Counted from the stretch's first letter, positions 22,208 through 30,294 are shown. The stretch is 33,183 nucleotides of DNA from Phenylobacterium aquaticum (GCF_947378715.1 NZ_CANCLE010000022.1:1-33183), one strand, 5' to 3'. Numbers and translations: made by a program. Notes: generated from the letters alone by a model not told the origin.

Positions 22208-22254
22208 CTTGGGCGACGCCCTGGCGCGCGTGATCGCGCGAAAATCAGCCAGGT

Positions 22255-23169
22255 TCAGCCGGTCTTGAGACCGCTCCAGTCCTTCGCCGCCAGCACCCGG
22301 GTCAGGTGCTCCAGGTCGCCTTTCAGCTTCTCGAAGCCCGCCGTGGGCGTCAGCCGCGCCTCATCCAGATAGAGCGCGCGGTTGATCTCGATCTGCAGGG
22401 CGTGGGTCCGGCGGGCCGGCCGGCCATAGTGCTCGGTGGTGTAGCCGCCAGCATAGGGGGCGTTGCGGGCCACCCTGTAGCCCAGGCCCTGCAGCTCACG
22501 CTCGACCAGTTGGGTCACCTGGCCGGAACAGGCGGCCCCGAACCGGTCGCCCAGCACCATGTCGCAGGCCTCGCCCCGTCCGGCCCGCGCTGCGGCCGCC
22601 GGCATGGAGTGCCAGTCGATCAGCACCGCCACGCCATGGGCGGCGTGAGCCTCGCCCAGCAGGCGCGCCAGGGCGGCGTGATAGGGGGTGTGCGCCCCTT
22701 CGATGCGGGCCCGGGCTTCGGCGAAGGTCAGCTTGCGATCGTAGATCTCCTGGCCTTCCGAGACCACCCGGGCGATCGCCCCCAGCCCCGCCTGCACCCG
22801 GGCCGAGCGACCCCGGGCGAAATCCGGCAGCTCGTCGGCGAACATGGTCGCATCCAGCTCGAAGGCCTCGCGATTGACGTCGATATAGGCCCGGGCCAGC
22901 CGGGCGGTGATCAGGGCCGCGCCCAGCCGCGGCGCCTCGGCCACCAGGGCGTCGACATAGGCGTCTTCCGAGCGGCGGATGGCCACATCGTCCAGCACGG
23001 CCATCATGTCGGCGGGATAGAGCCGTCCCGAATGGGGCGAGGCGAACACCAGGGGGGTGGTGGCCGGCGTTCCCTCCGCCTGGGCCCGGGTGATGTCAAA
23101 GGCTGGCGGGGCCTTGGGCCCGGCGGGAGATGGAGCGGGGACGGGCTGCCAGACGTTCATCCCGGGCAT
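22255..23169 (-). CDS. N-formylglutamate amidohydrolase family protein
   Basis: About 304 residues from the ATG at 23169 (23160 is equally possible; neither has a strong ribosome-binding site). The FGase/HutG-like fold is indicated by LVFASPHSGRLYPADM near the N-terminus, RRSEDAYVDALV, AYIDVNREAFELDATMF, VLIDWHSMPAAAAR and a late HALQIEINRALYLDE. His, Asp and Glu in these motifs are the expected metal ligands. The family cleaves N-formyl-L-glutamate in the last step of five-step histidine breakdown, but no hut genes are nearby, and stand-alone members have other or unknown roles. It is divergent from cpdR with a 130-base gap. The neighbouring order is one I associate with caulobacteria, from memory only. 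Confidence 0.9.
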   Translation of the reverse strand: MPGMNVWQPVPAPSPAGPKAPPAFDITRAQAEGTPATTPLVFASPHSGRLYPADMMAVLDDVAIRRSEDAYVDALVAEAPRLGAALITARLARAYIDVNREAFELDATMFADELPDFARGRSARVQAGLGAIARVVSEGQEIYDRKLTFAEARARIEGAHTPYHAALARLLGEAHAAHGVAVLIDWHSMPAAAARAGRGEACDMVLGDRFGAACSGQVTQLVERELQGLGYRVARNAPYAGGYTTEHYGRPARRTHALQIEINRALYLDEARLTPTAGFEKLKGDLEHLTRVLAAKDWSGLKTG

Positions 23170-23299
23170 ATGACGATCGAAGCCTGGGCGGGTCAAACAG
23201 ATCGGGCCGGTTTGCGCCCCTTCCGGGCTCAGGGTTCATCGCGAGTTTACGTCTGAGGCGCTAGGGTGCTCTTTACCGATATCACCTGGCGGAGCGCCC

Positions 23300-23659
23300 A
23301 TGCCCCGGATCCTACTGGCCGAAGACGACGATTCCCTGCGCGGGTTCCTGGCCCGGGCGCTGGAGCGCGCCGGCTATGAGGTCACCGCCTGCGCCGACGG
23401 CGACGAGGCCGCCGCCGTGCTCGACCAGAGCTGGGACCTGCTTTTGACCGACATCGTCATGCCCGGCATGGACGGCATCGAGGTGGCCCGCCTGGCCGCC
23501 GCCAAGCATCCGGGCCTGCGCATCATGTTCATCACCGGCTTCGCCGCCGTGGCGCTCGCCGCCGGCGAAAGCGCCCCGGCCGGCGCCAAGGTGCTGTCCA
23601 AGCCCATCCACCTTCGGGAAATCGTCACCGAGGTGGAGAAAATGATGGCCGCCGCATAA
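23300..23659 (+). CDS. cpdR: CpdR single-domain response regulator (ClpXP adaptor)
   Basis: A 119-residue receiver domain that I recognise as CpdR. It has MPRILLAEDDDSLR at the start, phospho-acceptor Asp51 in LLLTDIVMPGMDGIEVARLA and the hallmark MFITGFAAVAL followed by AKVLSKPIHLREIVTEVEKMM. In Caulobacter crescentus the unphosphorylated form recruits ClpXP to the old pole and primes degradation of PdeA, McpA and, indirectly, CtrA; phosphorylation by the CckA-ChpT relay switches it off. GGAG lies six bases before the ATG. I see no clear CtrA box (TTAA-N7-TTAA) in the 100 bases upstream. The tRNA-Val gene follows. Confidence in identity is high because the FAAVAL and KP.HLRE motifs are specific. 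Confidence 0.95.
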   Translation: MPRILLAEDDDSLRGFLARALERAGYEVTACADGDEAAAVLDQSWDLLLTDIVMPGMDGIEVARLAAAKHPGLRIMFITGFAAVALAAGESAPAGAKVLSKPIHLREIVTEVEKMMAAA

Positions 23660-23674
23660 GGCGTTTACTGGCGC

Positions 23675-23703
23675 TTGCCTTAGGAAAAAGGCGCCGTTAT
23701 ACC
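23675..23703 (+). promoter_or_regulatory. Promoter of tRNA-Val
   Basis: TTGCCT (23675-23680), 17 bases, then TATACC (23698-23703), starting 16 bases after the cpdR stop. Transcription would begin near 23710, about 25 bases before the tRNA. Its form matches the promoter of the candidate small RNA. Confidence 0.6.
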
Positions 23704-23735
23704 GCCGCCTCTCGTTCCCCTCGGGGAGTCCAGAT

Positions 23736-23810
23736 GGACGCGTAGCTCAGCGGGAGAGCACCTCGTTGACATCGAGGGGGTCACAGGTTCAATCCCTGTC
23801 GCGTCCACCA
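23736..23810 (+). tRNA. tRNA-Val (anticodon GAC)
   Basis: A complete cloverleaf. The acceptor stem GGACGCG (23736-23742) pairs with CGCGTCC (23800-23806), with discriminator A and encoded CCA (23808-23810). The D-arm contains TAGCTCAGCGGGAGAGCA. The anticodon stem CCTCG/CGAGG (23761-23765, 23773-23777) encloses the loop TTGACAT with GAC at 23768-23770, which reads GUC and GUU valine codons. The T-arm ACAGGTTCAATCCCTGT is canonical. A run of five T's follows directly and probably ends the transcript. Confidence 0.97.
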
Positions 23811-24351
23811 TTTTTCTCCTAAAACCCAGGCTCCCAACTCGCGCTCAGGCGAAGCCGCGCGCCGGCGAGCCTGTAGGGTTGGAGTCCCGGCTGGAGGGTC
23901 GTGGAGACCCTGCTCCTTCGCGGCGATCCTGCCGTCGGCGCCCCTTGAGCTCCGAAGGGCGATCGCTCGCCGGCCAGCGGCGTCCCCGGCGCCCGCGAAC
24001 AGGCGGGCGGGGGAGGCCATGCCCCGGGCCAGGGGGGCAGGGCGGGCGAATCAAGCCAAGATTTTCGACAATCATGTCAATTGCGGCAAATTCTGCCGGA
24101 ACGGGCGGGCGCGACCATAGACGGCGCCGGCCACAAAACACCCGTCTTCAGGGTGGTGAAATGGTCGATTTCGGCGTTTAGGTCAAAAAATCGGCATAAC
24201 GGTGTTGCTTCAGTACCGCAGTGATGCGGCATTGTGTCGGGCCTGTTACAAAATCCTGGCGCCCTTACGGCAACTCGGCTTCCCTTCGCCTAACCACGGG
24301 CCGACCCCTCGCGTCAGATCGAGTACGGCGAGCTCGCGGGGGGAGGAAATT
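23811..24351 (+). other. Intergenic stretch without a convincing gene
   Basis: 540 bases between tRNA-Val and the TonB-dependent receptor. Minus-strand frames here are Arg/Pro/Ala-rich and one runs into the tRNA, so they look spurious. The first half is very GC-rich; from about 24050 it becomes more A/T-rich, as expected of a promoter and leader for the receptor, although I cannot pick one convincing -35/-10 pair. A small CCGC/GCGG hairpin near 24218-24231 may belong to the leader. Confidence 0.6.
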
Positions 24352-27297
24352 ATGACCAAACACAGAATCCTGTGCAGCGGATCTGCGCTCGCTGTAGCTA
24401 TTTCACTCGCAAGTGCGGGGCATGCTCTCGCCGCCGACACAACGACGACCACCGTTCAAGAAGTCGTGGTCACCGGCTCATTCATCGCCGGTTCGTCGGA
24501 AAAGGCGGCTTTGCCCGTCTCCGTCATTGGTAAGGAAGAACTCGCCAAGCAGGGCTCGCCCTCGACCCTGGATCTGATCAAGTCGCTGCCGATCAGCGGC
24601 CCGGTCATCGGGGACTCCAATCAGTTCAGCACCGGGGCCCAGGGCCAGCCCGGCGCAGGCAGCATCAACCTGCGCGGCATCGGCAGCCAGCGGACCCTGG
24701 TCCTGCTCAATGGCCGTCGCTCCACGGTTTCGCCGGGCGCCGGCAGCCAGGGCGTCGACACCAACCTGATGCCCGTCGCCGCGATCCAGCGGGTCGAGAT
24801 TCTGAAGGACGGCGCCGCCGCCACCTACGGGTCCGACGCCATGGGCGGCGTGGTGAACTTCATCACCCGCAAGAACCTCGAAGGCTTTGACGTCAGCGCC
24901 GATTATCGACTGGTCGATGGTTCGGCCGGCGACTATGGGATCAACGGCGCCTGGGGCCACGTCTTCGACAACGGCAATGTCCTGATCGCCGCCGGCTATC
25001 AGCGCCGCTCGGAACTGTCGTCGACGGACCGCAAGTGGGCCAACCAGCCCTATCTGACCAACCCGTCGGGCTGGTCGGTCCTGGGTCAGCCCCCGGCCTT
25101 CCTGCCGCGCAAGGGCGCGACCCCGGTCGCCGGTGTCACCCGCGACGGCGGCTGCGCTGCGGTCGGCGGCTTCGTCGGCTACACCGGCGCCACGGCGGCC
25201 TGCTACTTCACCTATGTGCCCTTCGACAACCTGGTCGAGGATGAGTACCGCTATCAGACCTATGCCGAGGTCAATTTCGACCTGAGCGACACCACCCGCT
25301 TCCACGTCGAAGGCCTCTATTCCAAGACCGACACCCCGCATGGCCGCAGCTCGCCCGGCTATCCGCCGACCTCGGGCCCCAACGGCCCCGGCAGCGTGGG
25401 CGTGTTCACCGTCCCCAGCTCGAACCCGGGCTTCAATGTCGCCCTGACCCAGGCCGGCCTTGGCGCTCTGATCGGGGTCGCTGACAATGCCTCCCTGACC
25501 CTGTTCCGTCCCCTGGGCGCCGGCGGCAGGCCGGGTGAAAGCGGCCTCGGCGGCTACACCTCCAGCCGTAACTTCGAGATGTTCCGCGTCTCGGCGGGCT
25601 TCGTCGGCAAGCTGACCGAGTCCATCGGCTATGATGTGGCGGTCACCTATTCCGACGCGACCAACACCTCGCGCGGCAACGACATCCTGATCGACCGTCT
25701 GCAACGGGCCCTGAACGGCTTCGGCGGACCGGCCTGCACCGGCACGGTCGCCGGCGCCAATGGCTGCGTCTACTTCAACCCGTTCTCCAACGCCTATGCG
25801 GGCAATCCGGCGCTCGGCCTGACCAATCCCGGCTATGTCTCGTCCGGCGCCAACAGCGTCGACCTGATCAAGTGGCTGGCGCCTCCGAACTCCACGGGCG
25901 GCGAAGCGCGTCAGAGCCTCCTGGTGTTCGACGCCGTCCTGAACGGTCAGACCGGCATCAACCTGCCGGGCGGCGAGATCGCCTGGGCGGCGGGCATCCA
26001 GACCCGTTCGGAAGAAGCTCGCTCGTCGGTCGCCAGTGACCTGGCCGATTCGCGCGTCACGCCCTGCCCGGTCGTGGGCACGGTCAACTGCACCATCAAG
26101 ACCGGTCCGTTCATCTTCCTCGGCCAGGGCACGCCCTCCTATGTGGACGGTCAGGTCAAGGCGGTGTTCGGCGAATTGAACCTGCCGATCCTCGACAACC
26201 TGAACGCTCAGCTGGCGGTCCGCTACGAGGACTATGGCGGCCAGACCGGCTCGACCACCAACCCCAAGCTGGCGGTCAAGTGGCAGGTGACGGATGCACT
26301 CGCTCTGCGCGCTTCGGTCGGCACGACCTTCCGGGGCCCGACCCCGGCGGACCGCGCTTCCGACGGCGTGACGGGCCTGTCCGGCATCACCGCGGCTGGC
26401 AACAACTTCAAGTCGGTCGACTTCTTCGGCAACCCCTCGATCGGTCCTGAGACCGCGACGACCTACAACATCGGCGCGATCTTCGAGGTCCACGGCTTCC
26501 GGGCGATCGTCGACTATTGGAACTACGCCATCGAGGGTCAGATCTCCTCGGTGCCGGCCAATGTCATCGCCACCTCGGTCGCCGGCGCCGGCAACGGCAC
26601 GCAGTTCGTGAACTGCGGCGCCACCCTCCGGTCGCTGATCACCTTCAGCAACAACAACACCTGCACCCAGGGCGTCACCATCGGCAACGATATCGCCCGG
26701 ATCCGGTCTGACCGGGTCAATGGACCGACCCTGGACACCTCCGGTATCGACGCTCAAATCGACTACACGCTCGATGACTTCATCGGCGGCGAACTGGGCC
26801 TCGGCGCGGCGGCCAGCTATGTGCTGAAGTACGACATCGGGGACTTCACCGCCGGTGGTGTGAAGATCGACTCCGCCTATTCGGCCAAGGGCTTCACCAA
26901 CTACAACCGCCTGCCCGGGACCATTCCGGATTGGCGCGGCACCTTCTACGCCAACTACAAGCGCGGCATTCACAACCTCCGCGCCACGGTCAACTACGTG
27001 GACGGGGCCACCGACAACCGGACTCCGATCTTCGTGCAGAACGGGCCCAGCGCCACCGCTTGCGTCGCGGCCAGCGCCGTCTGCGTCCCGGTCACCTTCG
27101 GCCTGGAAGTGAAGCGCTTCGTGACCCTGGATCTGACCTATCGGGTCCAACTGCCTTGGGATGCGACCGTGTCGGTCTCGGCTCTGAACGTGTTCGACAA
27201 GGACCCGTCTCAGGCCCGGATCGAGTACAGCTACGACCCCTATATCGGCAACGCCTACGGCCGGACCTTCAAGGTGGTCGCCACCAAGAAGTTCTAA
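24352..27297 (+). CDS. TonB-dependent outer-membrane receptor
   Basis: A 981-residue receptor. The ATG at 24352 follows a strong GGGGGGAGGAAA. A signal peptide ends at about residue 27 (SAGHALA). The mature N-terminus has the TonB-box-like VQEVVVTGS. The plug domain contains SINLRGIGSQRTLVLLNGRR, VEILKDGAAATYGSDAMGGVVNFITRK. A roughly 700-residue beta-barrel follows and ends with the terminal aromatic residue (KVVATKKF) required by the BAM machinery. The barrel loops hold about ten cysteines in five closely spaced pairs (for example GPACTGTVAGANGCVYFNPF and FVNCGATL...NNTCTQ), probably surface disulfides. TonB receptors take up siderophores, cobalamin or saccharides; no substrate-specific neighbour is present, so its ligand is unknown. 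It is followed by its own terminator and stands alone. Confidence 0.95.
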   Translation: MTKHRILCSGSALAVAISLASAGHALAADTTTTTVQEVVVTGSFIAGSSEKAALPVSVIGKEELAKQGSPSTLDLIKSLPISGPVIGDSNQFSTGAQGQPGAGSINLRGIGSQRTLVLLNGRRSTVSPGAGSQGVDTNLMPVAAIQRVEILKDGAAATYGSDAMGGVVNFITRKNLEGFDVSADYRLVDGSAGDYGINGAWGHVFDNGNVLIAAGYQRRSELSSTDRKWANQPYLTNPSGWSVLGQPPAFLPRKGATPVAGVTRDGGCAAVGGFVGYTGATAACYFTYVPFDNLVEDEYRYQTYAEVNFDLSDTTRFHVEGLYSKTDTPHGRSSPGYPPTSGPNGPGSVGVFTVPSSNPGFNVALTQAGLGALIGVADNASLTLFRPLGAGGRPGESGLGGYTSSRNFEMFRVSAGFVGKLTESIGYDVAVTYSDATNTSRGNDILIDRLQRALNGFGGPACTGTVAGANGCVYFNPFSNAYAGNPALGLTNPGYVSSGANSVDLIKWLAPPNSTGGEARQSLLVFDAVLNGQTGINLPGGEIAWAAGIQTRSEEARSSVASDLADSRVTPCPVVGTVNCTIKTGPFIFLGQGTPSYVDGQVKAVFGELNLPILDNLNAQLAVRYEDYGGQTGSTTNPKLAVKWQVTDALALRASVGTTFRGPTPADRASDGVTGLSGITAAGNNFKSVDFFGNPSIGPETATTYNIGAIFEVHGFRAIVDYWNYAIEGQISSVPANVIATSVAGAGNGTQFVNCGATLRSLITFSNNNTCTQGVTIGNDIARIRSDRVNGPTLDTSGIDAQIDYTLDDFIGGELGLGAAASYVLKYDIGDFTAGGVKIDSAYSAKGFTNYNRLPGTIPDWRGTFYANYKRGIHNLRATVNYVDGATDNRTPIFVQNGPSATACVAASAVCVPVTFGLEVKRFVTLDLTYRVQLPWDATVSVSALNVFDKDPSQARIEYSYDPYIGNAYGRTFKVVATKKF

Positions 27298-27315
27298 GCC
27301 TCTAGATACGACCCA

Positions 27316-27335
27316 GGGTCCCACGCGAAGGACCC
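27316..27335 (+). terminator. First hairpin after the receptor gene
   Basis: GGGTCC (27316-27321) and GGACCC (27330-27335) form a perfect 6-bp stem with an 8-base loop, 19 bases after the stop. There is no T-run, so it may protect the 3' end more than terminate. Confidence 0.35.
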
Positions 27336-27354
27336 GGCCCTATCACTCAACCAA

Positions 27355-27387
27355 CGCCGCCTCCGAAAGGGGGCGGCGCTTTCATTT
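27355..27387 (+). terminator. Intrinsic terminator of the receptor gene
   Basis: CGCCGCCTCC (27355-27364), a GAAA tetraloop and GGGGGCGGCG (27369-27378) form a 10-bp stem with one G-U pair, followed by CTTTCATTTG. The GNRA loop and position 58 bases after the stop make it a good terminator, despite a broken T-tract. Confidence 0.75.
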
Positions 27388-27509
27388 GTCGCGGGGGGTG
27401 GACGCGGAATCCGCTCGGCAAAACGTCTCCGCCGATCAAAGATCGTCTTCGGTTGCGCCAAGGCGACTCAGAAGGGTCGGCGCGCGCAGGCCATCTTCAT
27501 GCCGTGGAG

Positions 27510-27536
27510 GGGCGGGTCGGCTGAGCCGATCCGCCC
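27510..27536. repeat. Long hairpin between the receptor and DUF6491 genes
   Basis: GGGCGGGTCGGC (27510-27521) and GCCGATCCGCCC (27525-27536) form a 12-bp stem with one G-U pair and a 3-base loop. It lies just after the DUF6491 gene ends (minus strand) and could stabilise that message, but neither strand has a T-run, so intrinsic termination is doubtful. Confidence 0.4.
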
Positions 27537-27561
27537 TGCGACGCCCGGTTCTAAACCTCGC

Positions 27562-27939
27562 TCAGGGCCGGCTGCGCTTGGGCAGGGCCGCGATCTCGGC
27601 GGGGGTCAGCCGGCTCATCTGGCTGACGGCGCATCGCTCGGGACCGGTCGGGCCGTGGCTGATGATCGTCGCCTCCATGGCCGAGCAGATCGAGGATCCC
27701 GGGCGGGATTCCAGGCCGATGCCATTGTTCCACTGGATATTGGGGCAGGCGCCCATCAGGTCCAGCCGATAGACCTCTCGCACCCCGACCCGAACAAACA
27801 CCGTGTGGTCATCGGGGGCGGTGAACCCGTCGGCCTGGCTGGTCCAGAAACAGGCCTGTCGCGCCGGCGCCGGCCCCGCGCCGCCGAGGGTGATCAGGGC
27901 GCCGGCGGCCAGGACGCCGGTCAACAGGGTCTTGCGCAT
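27562..27939 (-). CDS. DUF6491-type exported protein
   Basis: A 125-residue small protein. The ATG at 27939 has GGAG eight bases upstream; the frame could extend to a GTG at 27954 but that start lies on the ribosome-binding site. A signal peptide (MRKTLLTGVLAAGALITLGGAGPAPA) ends near residue 26, so the mature form is periplasmic. The body matches my memory of the caulobacterial DUF6491 family: ACFWTSQADGFTAPDDHTVFVRVGV, DLMGACPNIQWNNGIGLESRPGSSIC and a tail RLTPAEIAALPKRSRP. Four cysteines in the mature part may form two disulfides. No function is known for the family. It is followed by the hairpin at 27510 and preceded by mnmC on the same strand (44 bases), so it could be the distal member of that transcript. 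Confidence 0.82.
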   Translation of the reverse strand: MRKTLLTGVLAAGALITLGGAGPAPARQACFWTSQADGFTAPDDHTVFVRVGVREVYRLDLMGACPNIQWNNGIGLESRPGSSICSAMEATIISHGPTGPERCAVSQMSRLTPAEIAALPKRSRP

Positions 27940-27983
27940 GTCGATGCTCCGCACCTTAGGGGGTCCAACCCGGAGACTGCATC

Positions 27984-29816
27984 CTAGCGCGAAGTCTGGA
28001 CGGAAATACGGCCCCGTCGCGCCGCGCGACGTTGAAACCGATCGGGATCGACCAGCTCGGCCAGGGCGCGGGGCAGGGGCGAAGGCGCGCCCGCCACCCC
28101 GGCCGCCACGTGCTCGGCCAGCAGCGGGGCGAAGGAAAATCCGCGTGAGCCGAACCCGCCGAGCAGGAACAGACCGGGCGGGGCCTCCGGCGCGGCGCCG
28201 GCCAGGGGCAGATAGTCGGCGGTGGCCGCGCGCAGGGCGGCCCGGCCTTCCAGATCCTCAAGGACGATCTGCGACGCCAGGTCCGGCCGGGTGGTGGCCA
28301 AGGTGTCAAGATTGCGCTGATGGTCCTCGGGGCGGACCTCCGTCCCCGTGTCGCCGCGATCATGGGTGGCGCCGAACAGCAGGCCGTCCCGGGTGGGCAG
28401 GACATAGCCGCCCTGGGACGACGCCGCCGGCCGCTGCGGGCGCGCGACCCAACTCGCCTGGCCCCGCACCGGGGTGATCATCAGGCCCGGACAGAGCCGT
28501 GCGATCTCCGCCCCCGCCGCCAGGACCACCGCCTCGCCCCGCCACAGCTCGCCGCCGGCAGGATCGCTCAGCACCCAGGCCCCATCTCGTCGCGTGACGG
28601 CGCCCACGGCCTCGCCGCGCCAGTCGCCGGCCCAGGCGGCCAGCACCCGATCCGGCGCGATCACCAGGGCCCGGGTCAGGTCGAGGCCGGCGGGGGCCGG
28701 CTCGCCCAGCCGGAGGCTGGCCGCCTCGGACCCGATCGCCGCCACCGTCCCGGGCTCGAACAGGTCGCTGGCGGCGATCCGGGCGAAGCGTTCGGGATCG
28801 CGTTCGCCCTGGACCAGCTGCAGCACGCCGCGCGACAACACGGCGCCGTCGATCGCCTCATAGAGCGCCACGGCCCGGGCGAAGGTCTGAGCCGCCAGTT
28901 CAGCCACCGGCCCCAGCCCGGCGTCGAGGCGGGGCGTGACCAGGGCGGCGGGATTGCCCGAGCCGCCCGCCCCCGGGCCGCTGGCCTCGAACAGCTGGGG
29001 CTCCAGGCCCAGGGCCCGCAGCGCCCGGGCCGCCGAGGCGCCGGCAATGCCTGCGCCCACCACCGCCACCCGGGGTCGGTTTGGGCGGGTCGGCGCGGGA
29101 CCGGTAAGCCGGGCCTCCAGCCGCTCGCGTTTGCGGCCATAGCCGGGGCGTTTCTCGATGGCGAACCCCGCCGCTTGCAGGCCGCGCCGCACGGCGCCGG
29201 CCACGGTGAAGGTCGCGGCCCGGGCGTCCGGCGCCGAGCGCGCCGTCACCGCCGCCATCACCGCCTCGCTCCACATCTGCGGGTTCAGGGCCGGCGAGAA
29301 GCCGTCCAGGAACCAGGCGTCGGCCGAACCGCTCCAGGCCGCCAGGGCGTCCTCCACCGGCATGACCGCCAGGTCGAGGACGGCGCCCAGTTCCGGCAGT
29401 TCCACCCTATGGAAGCCTCGCGCCCGGCCGGGCCAGCGCGCCGCCAGCAGGGCCGCCAGATCGGCGATCTGTGGCCAGCGGGCCACGGCGCGCAACATGT
29501 CCTCCGCCCGGACCGGGAAGGCCTCGATGCTGAAGATCGACAGCTGGCCGCCGGGCGGCCGCGTCCGCCGCCACAGCTCCAGCAGGGCCAGGATGTTCAG
29601 GCCGGCGCCGAAGCCCAGCTCGCCCACCACGAAGCGATCGCGCCCCGCCCAGGCCTCGGGCAAGCCGCAGCCCTCCAGGAACACTGCCTGGCTCTCGGCC
29701 AGGCCGTCCTCCGGCGAGAAATAGATGTCGCCGAACCGTCGCGAGCGCGGATGGCCGTCGTCGGTCCAGTCCAGCGGCGACCCGTCGGGCGAGGAGGTGT
29801 CAGGGTTTGCGGTCAT
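27984..29816 (-). CDS. mnmC: Bifunctional tRNA wobble-uridine modification enzyme MnmC
   Basis: A 610-residue fusion of the two MnmC activities, with the ATG at 29816; TTG starts upstream lie inside a direct repeat. The N-terminal methyltransferase domain (MnmD) has the SAM-binding VGELGFGAGLNILALL and the catalytic-loop WFLDGFSPALNPQMW. The C-terminal FAD-dependent oxidase domain begins with the dinucleotide-binding PRVAVVGAGIAGASAARAL. It continues with GNPAALVTPRLDAGLG and ends in the FAD contact LFLLGGFGSRGFSFAPLLAEHVA. It converts cmnm5(s2)U34 to nm5(s2)U and then mnm5(s2)U in the tRNA anticodon, completing the MnmE-MnmG pathway. Order and length fit the bifunctional form. The ribosome-binding site is weak (AGG close to the start). 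Confidence 0.95.
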   Translation of the reverse strand: MTANPDTSSPDGSPLDWTDDGHPRSRRFGDIYFSPEDGLAESQAVFLEGCGLPEAWAGRDRFVVGELGFGAGLNILALLELWRRTRPPGGQLSIFSIEAFPVRAEDMLRAVARWPQIADLAALLAARWPGRARGFHRVELPELGAVLDLAVMPVEDALAAWSGSADAWFLDGFSPALNPQMWSEAVMAAVTARSAPDARAATFTVAGAVRRGLQAAGFAIEKRPGYGRKRERLEARLTGPAPTRPNRPRVAVVGAGIAGASAARALRALGLEPQLFEASGPGAGGSGNPAALVTPRLDAGLGPVAELAAQTFARAVALYEAIDGAVLSRGVLQLVQGERDPERFARIAASDLFEPGTVAAIGSEAASLRLGEPAPAGLDLTRALVIAPDRVLAAWAGDWRGEAVGAVTRRDGAWVLSDPAGGELWRGEAVVLAAGAEIARLCPGLMITPVRGQASWVARPQRPAASSQGGYVLPTRDGLLFGATHDRGDTGTEVRPEDHQRNLDTLATTRPDLASQIVLEDLEGRAALRAATADYLPLAGAAPEAPPGLFLLGGFGSRGFSFAPLLAEHVAAGVAGAPSPLPRALAELVDPDRFQRRAARRGRISVQTSR

Positions 29817-29822
29817 GCCTAA

Positions 29823-29856
29823 AACAAGATGGGCCTCAAACAAGATGGGGCCTCAA
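29823..29856. repeat. Tandem direct repeat upstream of mnmC
   Basis: Two near-identical copies of a 17-base unit AACAAGATGGGCCTCAA (29823-29839) and, with one extra G, 29839-29856, with a degenerate third half at the mnmC start. It fills the space between the terminator at 29864 and mnmC. It could be a binding site for a regulator or a slippage product. Confidence 0.6.
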
Positions 29857-29859
29857 CGG

Positions 29860-29885
29860 AAAAGGGCCGCCTGATCAGGCGGCCC
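29860..29885 (-). terminator. Intrinsic terminator of the alanine-rich lipoprotein gene
   Basis: GGGCCGCCTGA (29864-29874) and its complement TCAGGCGGCCC (29875-29885) make a perfect 22-base palindrome. On the minus strand it is followed by TTTT (29863-29860). It lies 30 bases after the lipoprotein stop (29915) and separates that gene from mnmC. Confidence 0.82.
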
Positions 29886-29914
29886 TCCGTACACGCGATA
29901 GCGGCGTGAAGCGC

Positions 29915-30220
29915 TTATTTCTTGGCCGGAGCCGGGGCCATCGCGGCGGCGGCGGCGGGCGCCATGGCCGAGGCCTCGGCGGGGGCCGGCGCGGCGGCGG
30001 TGGCGTCGCCCGCGGCCTTGGAGGCGTCAGCGGCGGCGTCGGCGGCGGTGGCTGCGGCGTCGGTCGCGGTGCTGGCGGCGGCGGCGGCCGTATTGGCCTC
30101 GGTGGTGGCTTCGGCGGCGGCGGCGTCAGCCTTGTCGGCGGGCTTGCTGCAGGCGGCGGCGGACAGGGCGGCGACGGCGGCGGCGGCGACCATCAGCTTG
30201 CGAAGAACGGGAGAGGTCAT
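29915..30220 (-). CDS. Small alanine-rich lipoprotein
   Basis: A 101-residue protein. The signal peptide LRKLMVAAAAVAALSAAAC ends in a lipobox-like AAAC with Cys24 as the lipidation site; an ion-charged SKPADKADA follows. The mature part is more than half alanine with regularly spaced Asp, Glu, Thr and Lys, suggesting a long helix or Lpp-like coiled rod. It ends in PAPAKK, with terminal lysines reminiscent of the Lpp Lys that is linked to peptidoglycan; linkage is speculation. GAGG lies ten bases before the start, and a strong terminator follows. Such proteins are common in caulobacterial proteomes without assigned function. The compositional bias makes homology detection difficult. Confidence 0.82.
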   Translation of the reverse strand: MTSPVLRKLMVAAAAVAALSAAACSKPADKADAAAAEATTEANTAAAAASTATDAAATAADAAADASKAAGDATAAAPAPAEASAMAPAAAAAMAPAPAKK

Positions 30221-30294
30221 GGGCTTAGGTCCTCGGAGAATGGGGATTTTGGAAGGCGGATGTCCGCGCCCATCTCAACCGCCAGGAGGTGGCC

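Noticed and set aside
23221..23299. CtrA-binding site upstream of cpdR
   Set aside because: Only partial TTAC-type half-sites were found; no TTAA-N7-TTAA could be drawn.
23781..24141. Short minus-strand frames overlapping tRNA-Val and the gap after it
   Set aside because: One would be translated through the tRNA complement, and the rest are Arg/Pro/Ala-rich without ribosome-binding sites or family features.
24478..27324. Minus-strand open frame of 948 codons opposite the TonB receptor
   Set aside because: The plus-strand product is an unmistakable receptor with signal peptide and terminator. The antisense frame has shadow-type composition and no ribosome-binding site that I can support.
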